Assembly (NCBI RefSeq): GCF_000423505.1 | Contig: NZ_KE384027.1 | Coordinates: 187,140-251,139 of the forward strand | Reading direction: 5' to 3' | Origin: Pseudoclavibacter soli DSM 23366 | GTDB lineage: Bacteria; Actinomycetota; Actinomycetes; Actinomycetales; Microbacteriaceae | DNA: 64,000 nt | Position numbers and translations under genes: made by a program | Shown here: one piece after another, positions 9,749-20,584 of the stretch | Layout: each line of letters begins with the position of its first letter | Numbering within the stretch: the first letter of the stretch is position 1 | Notes under the pieces: generated by a model | Databases searched by the model: none | What the model was told of the DNA's origin: nothing | Seen by the model: the letters and a program-made list of their open reading frames with translations, nothing else

Positions 9749-10612
9749 TCAGGAAGACGATCTGCCAATGACACGTGTGCGTAAGCTGGATAGCATCGCG
9801 TGTACACGTGAAGTGAGGTGCAATCGAGATGCGCTGGCTGATCGTCGCCAGCCAAGGCTATCGAAGATGGCTGCTTGAGACTCGAAGAAGTGCTGTTCCT
9901 CTTTGAAACGTGGACCGTCTAACGCTTGAGTGGATGACACAGACCGTGCGTGACGGCGATATTGAAATGTTGGCGCACCGCTGCCGATGTACATCGATCC
10001 GCCCCGTACCAGCACCTTCATCAATAGGTCGAGATCGATTGTGACGAGGGCAGTAACGTTGAAACCGAGCGGCTGTATGACGTCAGTCCGCCATGCGAGC
10101 GATGGGAAATAGGTCCAATTACCGGTCATAAGGCTCGCTGTAAGCCGATCACCTCGATGGGTCTCAGAGGCGCTGTGCCGTGGACGGAGCAGAGCTTTGA
10201 CGCGGTCTGCCAGAGGTTTCACGGCCACCCCTGATTCGTTGATGACTTCAACGACAGGCTGGTAGACGTCAAATTGCTGTTCGAGATCAGCGGCGTGCAA
10301 ACGGTCGACGTACTGTGGTAGAAGGCGATCATCATCTCCGAGCAACACTGTGAATCTGCCTTTGCTCAATGATAGACATCGCTGAAAATTAGCTCCCAGT
10401 CCGAGATTGACCTCATTTTTCAAATAAGTGATTCTGTCATCGTTGAGTTGAGCGAGCCAGGGACGAATATCCCCATACGGGCTTTGGTCATCTATGATGG
10501 TCAAGTGCCAGTTTCCTTGTTGCTCGCGCACGCTCTTCACCGTTTCTTGGATGAAAGAAACCGGGCCGTAATAGGGGATAAAAAAGTGCACAAATGGTGA
10601 GTCTGTTGGCAT
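9749..10612 (-). CDS. GT2 family glycosyltransferase
   Basis: A 287-residue GT-A enzyme: FVHFFIPYYGP at the start, IIDDQSPYGD near residue 40, a long NLGLGANFQRCLSLSKG helix region and VLLGDDDRLLP near residue 91 carrying the metal-binding acidic cluster. The frame is open to 10663, but ATG 10612 (MPTDSPFVHF) fits the domain start and lies 7 bases after the rmlA stop, so it is co-transcribed with rmlA. A dTDP-rhamnose donor is plausible from this coupling but not shown. Confidence 0.8.
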   Translation of the reverse strand: MPTDSPFVHFFIPYYGPVSFIQETVKSVREQQGNWHLTIIDDQSPYGDIRPWLAQLNDDRITYLKNEVNLGLGANFQRCLSLSKGRFTVLLGDDDRLLPQYVDRLHAADLEQQFDVYQPVVEVINESGVAVKPLADRVKALLRPRHSASETHRGDRLTASLMTGNWTYFPSLAWRTDVIQPLGFNVTALVTIDLDLLMKVLVRGGSMYIGSGAPTFQYRRHARSVSSTQALDGPRFKEEQHFFESQAAIFDSLGWRRSASASRLHLTSRVHAMLSSLRTRVIGRSSS

Positions 10613-10619
10613 TATTAGT

Positions 10620-12559
<1,940 letters not shown>

Positions 12560-12580
12560 GACTGAGGGAGCAACAGAACC

Positions 12581-13999
12581 GTGAGCGACGAGCTGCGCTA
12601 CGAACGCGACCTGAAAGCCACCAAAACGAGCATCCCCGGCTTGGTGGTGTTTGATCTGCCGGTGCATGGCGACAACCGTGGCTGGTTCAAAGAGAACTGG
12701 CAGCGCGCCAAAGAACTGCCTTTAGGCCTGCCAGACTTTGGGCCGGTCCAAAACAACATCTCCTTCAACGCGACTCGAGGCACGACTCGCGGTATCCACG
12801 CAGAGCCTTGGGACAAATACATCTCGGTGGCCACCGGATCGATCTTCGGAGCCTGGGTTGACCTACGACAGGGCCCAACCTTCGGGGTAGTACACACCCA
12901 GGTGATCCGGCCAGATCAAGCCATCTTCGTACCCCGTGGCGTGGGCAACTCCTTCCAAACACTTGAAGACGCCACCGCATATACGTACCTCGTCAACGAC
13001 CACTGGTCTGCTGACAAGCTCGATAAGTACGCATTTGTGAACTTGGCAGACCCCACGCTCGGCATCGAGTGGCCGATTCCGCTCGACCAAGCCGAACTGT
13101 CTGATAAGGATCGCAACCACCCACTGCTCGCAGATGCCACACCAGTTCAGCCGAAGCGCACCCTCGTCATCGGCGCCAACGGTCAGCTCGGTCGGGCGTT
13201 ACGCGATGAATACGGCGACAACGCGATCTACGCGACTCGCGACGAGATCGACCTCACCAGCAGCACTCTCGCCACAGATTTCGACTTCTCGAACGTTGGC
13301 GTCATCATCAACGCCGCCGCCTATACCGCCGTCGACACTGCCGAGACGCAAGAGGGCCGCAGGGCCGCTTGGCAGATCAATGTCGAGGCCGTTCGCCAAC
13401 TCGTCGAAGTCGCACGTCAGCGGCATGCGGTGCTTGTCAACGTCTCGAGCGACTATGTCTTTGACGGCACAGCAGAAGTTCACGCTGAGGACGAACCGCT
13501 CTCGCCCTTGGGTGTCTACGGGCAGACAAAAGCTGCTGCAGATCAGATCGTTGCGACGCTCCCCTCCCATTACACGGTGCGCACCAGTTGGGTCATCGGA
13601 GACGGCAATAACTTCGTGCGCACTATGTGGAACTTGGCACAGCGCGGCGTCGAGCCCTGCGTGGTCAATGATCAATTCGGCCGGCTGACTTTCACCGACA
13701 CCCTGGCCGCAGGCATCAAACATTTGCTCAACGTCCATGCACCTTACGGCACATACAACCTCAGCAACGACGGCCCGACGGTGTCTTGGGCGGATATCGC
13801 CAAGAATGTTTACCGTGCTGCCGGCGCTAACCCCGATGATGTCACCCCCGTCACCGCCGCCGAATACTACAAAGATCGAACTAGCATGGCATCACGCCCC
13901 ATGAACAGCACTCTTGACCTGACAAAAATTCAGAACACCGGGTTCGCCAACGAAGAAGCCAACCAAGCACTTGAACGCTATTTGAACGGAATGGCGTGA
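12581..13999 (+). CDS. rmlCD: Bifunctional dTDP-4-keto-6-deoxyglucose 3,5-epimerase / dTDP-4-dehydrorhamnose reductase
   Basis: A 472-residue fusion of the last two enzymes of dTDP-L-rhamnose synthesis. Residues 1-185 are RmlC-like: NRGWFKENW, NNISFNATRGTTRGIHAEPW with the catalytic histidine, and FVPRGVGNSFQ of the cupin fold. Residues from about 190 are RmlD-like: LVIGANGQLGRAL for NAD(P)H, VNVSSDYVFDG, and YGQTKAAAD with the YxxxK catalytic pair. The start is GTG 12581 with GAGGGAGCAA upstream. Such fusions are known in some actinobacteria, whereas mycobacteria keep separate rmlC and rmlD. With rmlA and rmlB next door the full pathway is present. Confidence 0.92.
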   Translation: MSDELRYERDLKATKTSIPGLVVFDLPVHGDNRGWFKENWQRAKELPLGLPDFGPVQNNISFNATRGTTRGIHAEPWDKYISVATGSIFGAWVDLRQGPTFGVVHTQVIRPDQAIFVPRGVGNSFQTLEDATAYTYLVNDHWSADKLDKYAFVNLADPTLGIEWPIPLDQAELSDKDRNHPLLADATPVQPKRTLVIGANGQLGRALRDEYGDNAIYATRDEIDLTSSTLATDFDFSNVGVIINAAAYTAVDTAETQEGRRAAWQINVEAVRQLVEVARQRHAVLVNVSSDYVFDGTAEVHAEDEPLSPLGVYGQTKAAADQIVATLPSHYTVRTSWVIGDGNNFVRTMWNLAQRGVEPCVVNDQFGRLTFTDTLAAGIKHLLNVHAPYGTYNLSNDGPTVSWADIAKNVYRAAGANPDDVTPVTAAEYYKDRTSMASRPMNSTLDLTKIQNTGFANEEANQALERYLNGMA

Positions 14000-14047
14000 A
14001 ATAGGCACATTTCGCGCATCAGAAAAGGGAGGGTTCTCCATCCAATT

Positions 14048-16375
14048 TCAACTTTGTAATGCAGTCAAAACTTCATTGGAAGTAGTCAGGATGTGTGGTG
14101 TCGTATTCCCCGCAGCGGCGCTGACTGCGGCCATAGTCTGTAGCCAAGTGAGGGTTCCATTCGCATACAGATAGACTGCCGGTCCCGAACCTTTGAGAAT
14201 GGCCGGGGTGCTAGATGGCAAGAGCTGGTTTGACAACGCTGTACAGGCAGACGCTGACAGAGAGAAAGAGCTAAGTTGCGTGGCCCCGGCATTCGAGAGC
14301 CGTAACAGGCCTGACGCCGTGGGTGCGTAGATATCTGTATCGCATTTGAGGAGAGGGCTGTACTCGCCAAGGCTCTGTGTAGGGCGTTTGCCTTCGATAG
14401 GCAGGATCGAGTTGGTCTCCAACCCGAGCAGAGACATCGTGTCGAACGACGGTATGTGTGTGGCAGACCCCTGACCATCAACGAGAAACACTTCACGAGA
14501 TGAGCTATTCTTTGCAAGGTACACTGCTGGGTAAATTGAATCTCCTGTGGGGAATATCTTGGTGACGGGGGTACTCTTGCCCACCCAACCGATCACGGGG
14601 GTAGCTGTTCCTGCAAGGGAAATTGCAGTGTCCCATGTGAGGACGTGATGGGCAGCCCCCTCTGCATCGAGAAGATACAGGTCAGGGCTGCCAGTAGTGC
14701 CAATGAGGATGCTTTGGCCGCCAAATGCAGCGCCGACTTTGAGTCGAGAGCATCGGGCTTGGCTCAGAGCAACGGGTGCCACGTTGAGCTGGCTAGCATC
14801 GATCGCGTGGAGCTCATCCTTGGCGAGCAAATACGTCTGGGTATCGCAACTCACCGCGAGTGAGGCAGGTTGTTTATCGACCTGTAGGTTCCCGAAGGAA
14901 CTTGTCATCAGCACTGTCTGAGACGAGGAGCCCAGTGCAGCACCTGTTTCAAGGGAGCTGAGATATCTAAGGCGTCCATTCGCGAAGTAGTACACCTCAG
15001 GACTGGACGTTGTGCGTACCATGTCTCCATCAGCCAAGAGCGGATCTCCCAACGGAAGATCTGGCAGGGCGGGCATCATGAGAGCAACTGCACCGCTGGG
15101 GTTTACGCGCTGCCAGGCTTCACTGGAGACGATGTGATGCAGCGCGTTGTCCTCGATTCTGTAGACCTCTGGGTCATGAAAAGTACGGACAAGGCCCGAG
15201 GCCACTTCCTCACCCTTTGGGAACGAGCTGAATACCTCCTGCGAGACGTTCGGCGCTTCGCATGGTAGGCCGAAGTCTGTCATTTGTGTGCAAGTGGTGA
15301 ACTTATGGCGCCAACCGCTCGGTGAGAAGAAAGCGATCTCGCCAGTGGCGGAATTGCGTATCAACGTCGTCTGTAGCAGAGCCCCATCAGAGAAATTGGA
15401 GAGATATTCCGAGGTCACGCGGGTAAGGGTCCCCAAGCGTTGGTATCCGGACAGGACTTCCATTGTGGGGATGTAATACTTCACGTTCTCGCTGAGGAAG
15501 AATATGCGATTCGTGCCAGACTCCTGCACGAGAGGGGAAAGCGGCGCTGTCGGATTCCCAAACCAATCGGAGTAATACATGAAAAAGTTGCGGTTACCGT
15601 AGCTCGAACATCCGTCACCGGTGCCGTATCCGGCATTTTTAGCGGCTGTATTCGGCTGGTAGGGAGTGTAGATGTACAGTGCTGCGGTGGCTTGGTTCTG
15701 AATAAAGACGGTTGAACCCCCACACGCAGCAGTGGGGCTCCACTGAATGTAGTTGTTTCGGCCGGCTCGGTATCCGTAGCTGGCAGGTTTTGCCTGGTAG
15801 ATCTTGTATTGTTGGGCGGCTCCATAGACTTGGTTGAAGAACCCGTAATATTGAGAGTCGCAGGCCGCGGTGTCGGGGCATCCCATCCCCATGGCTGAGC
15901 GATAGCGGTAAGAGCTCGGATATACGTTGGTGACGAGCCCCTGCTCTTTCTGCAGCATGACGAGCAGCACTTTCTGGCTGATGCCGCAGCTACGTGCCAC
16001 GCCATCGATGATTTGGGCTGCCGACTGATTCAATCCCCCGGTGTAGCCGCTGCAGTATGCGTTTGCAGACTTGGCAACCGTAGTAGTGCGGTAGTCCTTT
16101 AGGCACGTGATATCTGCTGGATTACTATCCCACTCGGGATGACACGTAGGAACCCTTGCGTTGAGAAAAGTCTGTATCTCTGTGGCAGTGAGAGCGTTGC
16201 TATTGTAAAAATTCGCGTCAGAGATGATATAGCCGGCGTCGAACGCATTGGCATCTGCAGCGCTGGCAGCATCCTGCTGAAATGGCGATAGGAGTGGTAG
16301 AAGAGAGAGCAGCACTGCAAGAGCTGAGACAATCGATAGGTCTCGGAATTTCCTTGTATAGGAGGAGTGGATCAT
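14048..16375 (-). CDS. Secreted hemagglutinin-like protein with lysozyme-like N-terminal domain
   Basis: A 775-residue exported protein. The start is set at ATG 16375, whose ATGA overlaps the stop of the upstream lipoprotein; the frame is open further up but without a domain. A signal peptide (hydrophobic LSIVSALAVLLSLLPLL, then ASAAD) is followed by FDAGYIISDANFYNSNALT and a domain of about 230 residues containing LLVMLQKEQGLV, whose glutamate sits as in lysozyme/transglycosylase folds. From about residue 290 there are repeated units of roughly 50 residues (PEVYYFANGRLRYLS, SPDLYLLDAEGAAHHV, PAVYLYANGTLTWL) suggesting a beta-propeller-like or cell-surface repeat region. Related actinobacterial proteins are often labelled hemagglutinin; enzymatic activity is unproven. 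It converges on rmlCD. Confidence 0.65.
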   Translation of the reverse strand: MIHSSYTRKFRDLSIVSALAVLLSLLPLLSPFQQDAASAADANAFDAGYIISDANFYNSNALTATEIQTFLNARVPTCHPEWDSNPADITCLKDYRTTTVAKSANAYCSGYTGGLNQSAAQIIDGVARSCGISQKVLLVMLQKEQGLVTNVYPSSYRYRSAMGMGCPDTAACDSQYYGFFNQVYGAAQQYKIYQAKPASYGYRAGRNNYIQWSPTAACGGSTVFIQNQATAALYIYTPYQPNTAAKNAGYGTGDGCSSYGNRNFFMYYSDWFGNPTAPLSPLVQESGTNRIFFLSENVKYYIPTMEVLSGYQRLGTLTRVTSEYLSNFSDGALLQTTLIRNSATGEIAFFSPSGWRHKFTTCTQMTDFGLPCEAPNVSQEVFSSFPKGEEVASGLVRTFHDPEVYRIEDNALHHIVSSEAWQRVNPSGAVALMMPALPDLPLGDPLLADGDMVRTTSSPEVYYFANGRLRYLSSLETGAALGSSSQTVLMTSSFGNLQVDKQPASLAVSCDTQTYLLAKDELHAIDASQLNVAPVALSQARCSRLKVGAAFGGQSILIGTTGSPDLYLLDAEGAAHHVLTWDTAISLAGTATPVIGWVGKSTPVTKIFPTGDSIYPAVYLAKNSSSREVFLVDGQGSATHIPSFDTMSLLGLETNSILPIEGKRPTQSLGEYSPLLKCDTDIYAPTASGLLRLSNAGATQLSSFSLSASACTALSNQLLPSSTPAILKGSGPAVYLYANGTLTWLQTMAAVSAAAGNTTPHILTTSNEVLTALQS

Positions 16376-16938
16376 TTCACTTCTACCTTCTCTTCTTGGG
16401 AAACGCCCGTGAAGTTCGCTGATGAGTAAGAGATCTTGATTGTCCATTCGCCAGCGCTGAGCTTGGCGCGGTCGATGACCAAGTCTTGGCCGCAATCCGT
16501 AGAAGAAGCTGAAGGATTGCCTGGGCCGGAGACACTAACTTCAGCAGAGTTCTGCGTGGCTGTCAGTGTGCATGTTCCCGTGGCCTCTACGATGCCGGAG
16601 ATGACTGCGGCTGCATCTAGCCCTTCATCATCTGCGCCCCATGAGGTGAGTGTTGGTTGTACCAAGACTCTGCCGTCGCCGCTGGGCGTGGTCGGGGTAG
16701 GGGCCGGAGAGTCAAGAGCGGTACCGTCTGATCCATCTTCTGCGGGTTCATGCGTCGTAGGCGAGGAAGACGCACCATCGGTGCCACTTGCACCGCTGGT
16801 AGCGGAGGAGGTTGCAGTGGCTGCTGCGTCATCCCTCGATGGGGTGGAGCATCCAACGAGCAAGAGTGGGGCAGTTGCGGCGAGAATCAGCGCAGCAATC
16901 CGTTGGGTGTGGAACGGCATACCGGAGTGCTGGATCAT
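16372..16938 (-). CDS. Lipoprotein with Ig-like C-terminal domain
   Basis: A 188-residue protein. A signal sequence ends in the lipobox LLVGC with the lipidated cysteine at residue 30. A low-complexity Ser/Thr/Ala/Pro linker runs to about residue 90. A small domain follows (LTSWGADDEG, VEATGTCTLTATQ, SSTDCGQDLVID, WTIKISYSS) with two cysteines that could pair, consistent with a beta-sandwich. The function is unknown. The stop overlaps the start of the downstream hemagglutinin-like gene by ATGA, so both are translated together and may act together at the cell surface. The start could also be ATG 16920; neither has a clear ribosome binding site. Confidence 0.65.
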   Translation of the reverse strand: MIQHSGMPFHTQRIAALILAATAPLLLVGCSTPSRDDAAATATSSATSGASGTDGASSSPTTHEPAEDGSDGTALDSPAPTPTTPSGDGRVLVQPTLTSWGADDEGLDAAAVISGIVEATGTCTLTATQNSAEVSVSGPGNPSASSTDCGQDLVIDRAKLSAGEWTIKISYSSANFTGVSQEEKVEVK

Positions 16939-17062
16939 AAATTCAACAGTAACTTGAAGGTTTGGGCGTGTCGAATCTTTGTCTGAGCGCGACCGTGCTA
17001 AAGAGCCGTTGGCGCGGCCGATGGGCGGATCTCTCCGAGCTGGAATCAGCTACCGCGCCAGA

Positions 17063-17068
17063 TAGCAT
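17063..17068 (+). promoter_or_regulatory. -10 element TAGCAT for a leaderless start at 17075
   Basis: TAGCAT lies six bases before ATG 17075 and no Shine-Dalgarno sequence is present, so the transcript probably starts at the start codon. The -35 region is weak. Confidence 0.4.
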
Positions 17069-17074
17069 GGGTGC

Positions 17075-20000
17075 ATGCGAACGCTTTACGACCTCGCTGT
17101 CGTCCTTACTGTCCATGCCGAAGGAAGGCTGATCTTTCCGACGGTCAATGCGTTGCAGCGCGCGGTGGCGGAAGCCCGTGCAAACGGTCTCACCACTCAG
17201 GTGATCATTGTGCAGGATCGTGCTGATGAAGCCACGAAAGAGGCTGTGCAATCTGCTCTGCATGAAGGGCTTCTCGGCGCCGCGGCTGAAGTGCGTGCGG
17301 TCGACGTCTCGCACGGGGATCTCGGTCTAGCCCGAAACAGTGGTGTTGCTCAAACGAGCGCTTCTTATGTCGGTGTGCTCGACGCAGATAATCTTCCGTC
17401 GAAGAACTGGTTAATAGCAGCGTCAGAAGTATTGCGATCTGCTACTGAACCGGCCATTGTGCATCCGGCTACGATCGTCACTTACGGCAGTAAGCGAGAG
17501 TGCTGGCCTCTGCAAGAAAGCACATCGGCAGGGTTTCATGCCGCGCTCTTGGCTTGGGCTAATCCCTGGGATGCTTTTTGTCTGGCGCCTCGTGAGGTGT
17601 TTGACAGGTTCCCTTACCCTGAATGCCGGCCTGAGGTCGGGTTCGGACCCGAAGACTGGGCCTGGAACTGCACGACGGTAGGTGCCGGTGTGCCGCATCT
17701 TGTCGCTGCCGAAACCGCACTTTTCTATTGGGCTAAAGATTCCGCCTCCCTGTCTGCGGCTCATGGCGATAGCCTGCTGCCGCAGCGAACGCTTCTTACC
17801 TCCAAGAGTCTGGCAGCGCGGGAAAGCACGCGTATCACCGAACTGCTGTCTTCGTCGACTGCTCCTGTACCTCGAACAGCCTCCGAACGACTGCGAGGTT
17901 TCGTTGGACGCCTGCAGGCAAGCTCTCGCGTGGCAGACATAGGGGTGCGCGGAACCAAGTATTTGGTGCGCCCTGTCATCGACCGCTTGCGGCGTCGTCT
18001 GAGCAAGGATGACGGGGCTGGTTTGGGTGCTGCCGCATCAGTGCGATCCGTGCCGGTCGAATACTGGCGCGAAGCCCATGAATTGCAGCCACTCATTCCA
18101 TACCCCTCAGAGGAGACTCTTCGGAGTTATGGCGTCTGGGGCGAGAACTGGGATGACTTCATGCTTCCGGATAGGCGGGCGTACTGGCAGATGATTTCTG
18201 CTCTTCCGAGTCAGCTCGACCTGCTTTTTGTTGTGCCATGGATCGGAACTGGCGGAGCAGACCTCCTCACTTTGCAGTATGTGCAAGCGGCACGCCGATT
18301 ACGTCCTCGGGCGTCCATCGCGGTGGTGACCACTGAACCAGCTGAATCCACGCGGCTGAAGGATCTTCCAGCTGACGTGTCGGTTTACGAACTGGGCTCG
18401 GACAGGCTGCATCCGCCTTTTGCCACAAGGGCACTCGCTCAGGTCGTAGCACAACTGCGGCCGGGCGCGGTTCACGTTATCAACTCCACAGTCGGCTTTG
18501 ACATGGTTGACAAATTCGGACGTCAGCTGGCGCGGCATACCCGTCTCTATCTCTCGACTTATGTGGTGGATACGCTTCCTAACGGCGCGCGCTGGTCATT
18601 TCTTGATAACCGGTCACGGGACTTTTACACGCATGTGCAGCGAGTGCTTACAGACAATCACGCATTCGTACAGCGTGCCGTGCAGGAGACGGGTGCGCCA
18701 AGTCAGGCATTCACCGTGCAGCATCAGTACGTGCACGGCAGCGCACATCCCGTGATGCCCGGTGAGTTTTCCAACGAACGACCCCTTCATCTGCTGTGGT
18801 CCGGGCGTTTCGATCGGCAGAAGCGACTTGACCGATTGGCAGACATCTTTGAAGAATGCCAGCGCTTGGGCTTGCCGGTGACATTGGACGTTTTTGGGGA
18901 GCCCGTGCTTGACGATGACGCGGCGCGTGTGAAATCTTGCGAGCGGCTCACGGCTGCTGGAGCGGTTATCCACCCGCCATACCAAGGAGACCTCAGGGCT
19001 GTGGGCCCAGAGCGGTTCGATGCCTTGCTACTCACGTCTGATTGGGAGGGTGTGCCGAACACGATGCTTGAGGGCATGGCAAATGGGCTCGCGGTGATTG
19101 CCCCAGCAGTGGGGGGAATCCCTGAGGTGCTGACTGAATCCTGTGGGTACCCGGTGTGTGTTCGGGATGTCACTGATCGAGACCAGATCACAGAGAACTT
19201 TGTCGAGGTGATTGAGTCGCTGATCGGTGCCCCTGCCGATGCGGAAGAGCGCGCACTGGCCGGTCGTCGAAAGGTTGCGGAGGAGTTTTCGCTTCGCCGG
19301 TTCGACGAAGTCCTCGAGTCGCTTCCTGGGTATCTTCCGTCGGAGGCGGGAAGCGTAAGGCAGCCACAAGAATATGCCTATTTCGCCGATCACCAGACAG
19401 CCGAACTCCTGCGTTCAGAGAAACCGGTCGTTCTTTTGTATACCGGGTCTAACGGTCACTCGAATTTCGGGGACATCCTGCAGAACAAGAACATCCTTCA
19501 CTATTGGGAGAAGCGAGACGACGCTACGCCAGTCTTGGTGTTGCCCGCGTTCAGCGGAGCGGCTGGGAGATTTGCCGATCTGCAGAAGTGGTATACGCCG
19601 CACATTCTGTTCTTCTCTGAGCAGGCTGAGGCGGTCACGGCTGGCCACGGGTTCCGATCGTCCTCCTCACCGCAAGCGCCGGAGGAGGTCGTATCGGATT
19701 GGCGTGGCGGGCGAGGACTGCCACTACTTCATGTCGTCGGCGGTGGATACATCAACAAGATGTGGGGAAAAGCACATCTTTCTGCAATTCGAGGCATCTC
19801 TACTGACTGGCGAGTGCAGCAGGTCATCATGTCGGGCCTGCAAGTAGACCCCCAAGGTGCAGCTGGGCTCGCGGAGCTGGTGACTGCGGGCTTGCCGGCC
19901 TCACACATCGGGTTTAGAGACCAGCGATCGCTTGGGTATGCGGAAGGCGCTGGAATTGGGAATCTCAGTCACTTTACGTTCGACGATCTGACTGAACTTT

Positions 20001-20584
20001 TACAAGATTGGGCCGGATGCGCTACCCCTCTTGAGCCTTTGCGAAGAGAGAGCACGAAATACGCGGTTCACATGAACTCTTCTGATTACGCCGGAGGCGA
20101 GGACGCGATTAGACGTTGGGCAGACCTGCTCAAAAGACTTTCATCTGAGCGTCCAGAAGAGGTGATCCTCCTGCATGCTTACGCCGACGAACGGCCTGAG
20201 GTGAAAGATACCTTGGACACAGCTGCCGCCTTGGCTGAGCGCTTTCCCTTTATTCGCTTCCGTGTCATCAGCACTGCACGTCTGGCGCTTGAGCTGGAGG
20301 TTGGGCATGGACTGCCGGCAGAACTCCTAGAGCTTGAAGGTGTTACTGCGGGCTTCAGCTCCAGCTATCACACTGCTTTGATGATGAGATTCCTCGGTAT
20401 TCCTGCTTACCTCGTCAATGCCAATGAGTACTTCGCCCAAAAGGCCACTCTTTTTCAGCTGCCTGATCTCGATACTTTCTTACAAGAGCCGGGCGCGTAC
20501 GCGCTGAATCTTGACTCGGAAATAGCCTCAAGAAGTGCTTGGCTGCAGCTGCTGGACAGTATTTCGCCAGCTGTTCAACGGTGA
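17075..20584 (+). CDS. Tri-domain glycosyltransferase: GT2 + GT4 + polysaccharide pyruvyltransferase-like
   Basis: A 1169-residue cytosolic protein in three parts. Residues 1-300: a GT-A domain (VIIVQDRADEAT, GDLGLARNSGV, VGVLDADN near 100, FGPEDWAWN). Residues 380-770: a GT-B GT4 domain (VPWIGTGGADLLT near 383, WSGRFDRQKRLDRLADIF near 574, SDWEGVPNTMLEGMANG near 655). Residues 780-1155: a domain of the polysaccharide pyruvyltransferase family (NGHSNFGDIL near 790, LLHVVGGGYIN near 888, and GFSSSYHTALMMRFLGIPA near 1090, with the family's histidine). In CsaB-like enzymes that fold adds a ketal pyruvate to a sugar, the modification bound by SLH domains. Fusing two transferases with a pyruvyltransferase-like domain suggests it builds and caps a terminal repeat. 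It overlaps the convergent GT2 by 10 bases. Confidence 0.8.
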   Translation: MRTLYDLAVVLTVHAEGRLIFPTVNALQRAVAEARANGLTTQVIIVQDRADEATKEAVQSALHEGLLGAAAEVRAVDVSHGDLGLARNSGVAQTSASYVGVLDADNLPSKNWLIAASEVLRSATEPAIVHPATIVTYGSKRECWPLQESTSAGFHAALLAWANPWDAFCLAPREVFDRFPYPECRPEVGFGPEDWAWNCTTVGAGVPHLVAAETALFYWAKDSASLSAAHGDSLLPQRTLLTSKSLAARESTRITELLSSSTAPVPRTASERLRGFVGRLQASSRVADIGVRGTKYLVRPVIDRLRRRLSKDDGAGLGAAASVRSVPVEYWREAHELQPLIPYPSEETLRSYGVWGENWDDFMLPDRRAYWQMISALPSQLDLLFVVPWIGTGGADLLTLQYVQAARRLRPRASIAVVTTEPAESTRLKDLPADVSVYELGSDRLHPPFATRALAQVVAQLRPGAVHVINSTVGFDMVDKFGRQLARHTRLYLSTYVVDTLPNGARWSFLDNRSRDFYTHVQRVLTDNHAFVQRAVQETGAPSQAFTVQHQYVHGSAHPVMPGEFSNERPLHLLWSGRFDRQKRLDRLADIFEECQRLGLPVTLDVFGEPVLDDDAARVKSCERLTAAGAVIHPPYQGDLRAVGPERFDALLLTSDWEGVPNTMLEGMANGLAVIAPAVGGIPEVLTESCGYPVCVRDVTDRDQITENFVEVIESLIGAPADAEERALAGRRKVAEEFSLRRFDEVLESLPGYLPSEAGSVRQPQEYAYFADHQTAELLRSEKPVVLLYTGSNGHSNFGDILQNKNILHYWEKRDDATPVLVLPAFSGAAGRFADLQKWYTPHILFFSEQAEAVTAGHGFRSSSSPQAPEEVVSDWRGGRGLPLLHVVGGGYINKMWGKAHLSAIRGISTDWRVQQVIMSGLQVDPQGAAGLAELVTAGLPASHIGFRDQRSLGYAEGAGIGNLSHFTFDDLTELLQDWAGCATPLEPLRRESTKYAVHMNSSDYAGGEDAIRRWADLLKRLSSERPEEVILLHAYADERPEVKDTLDTAAALAERFPFIRFRVISTARLALELEVGHGLPAELLELEGVTAGFSSSYHTALMMRFLGIPAYLVNANEYFAQKATLFQLPDLDTFLQEPGAYALNLDSEIASRSAWLQLLDSISPAVQR

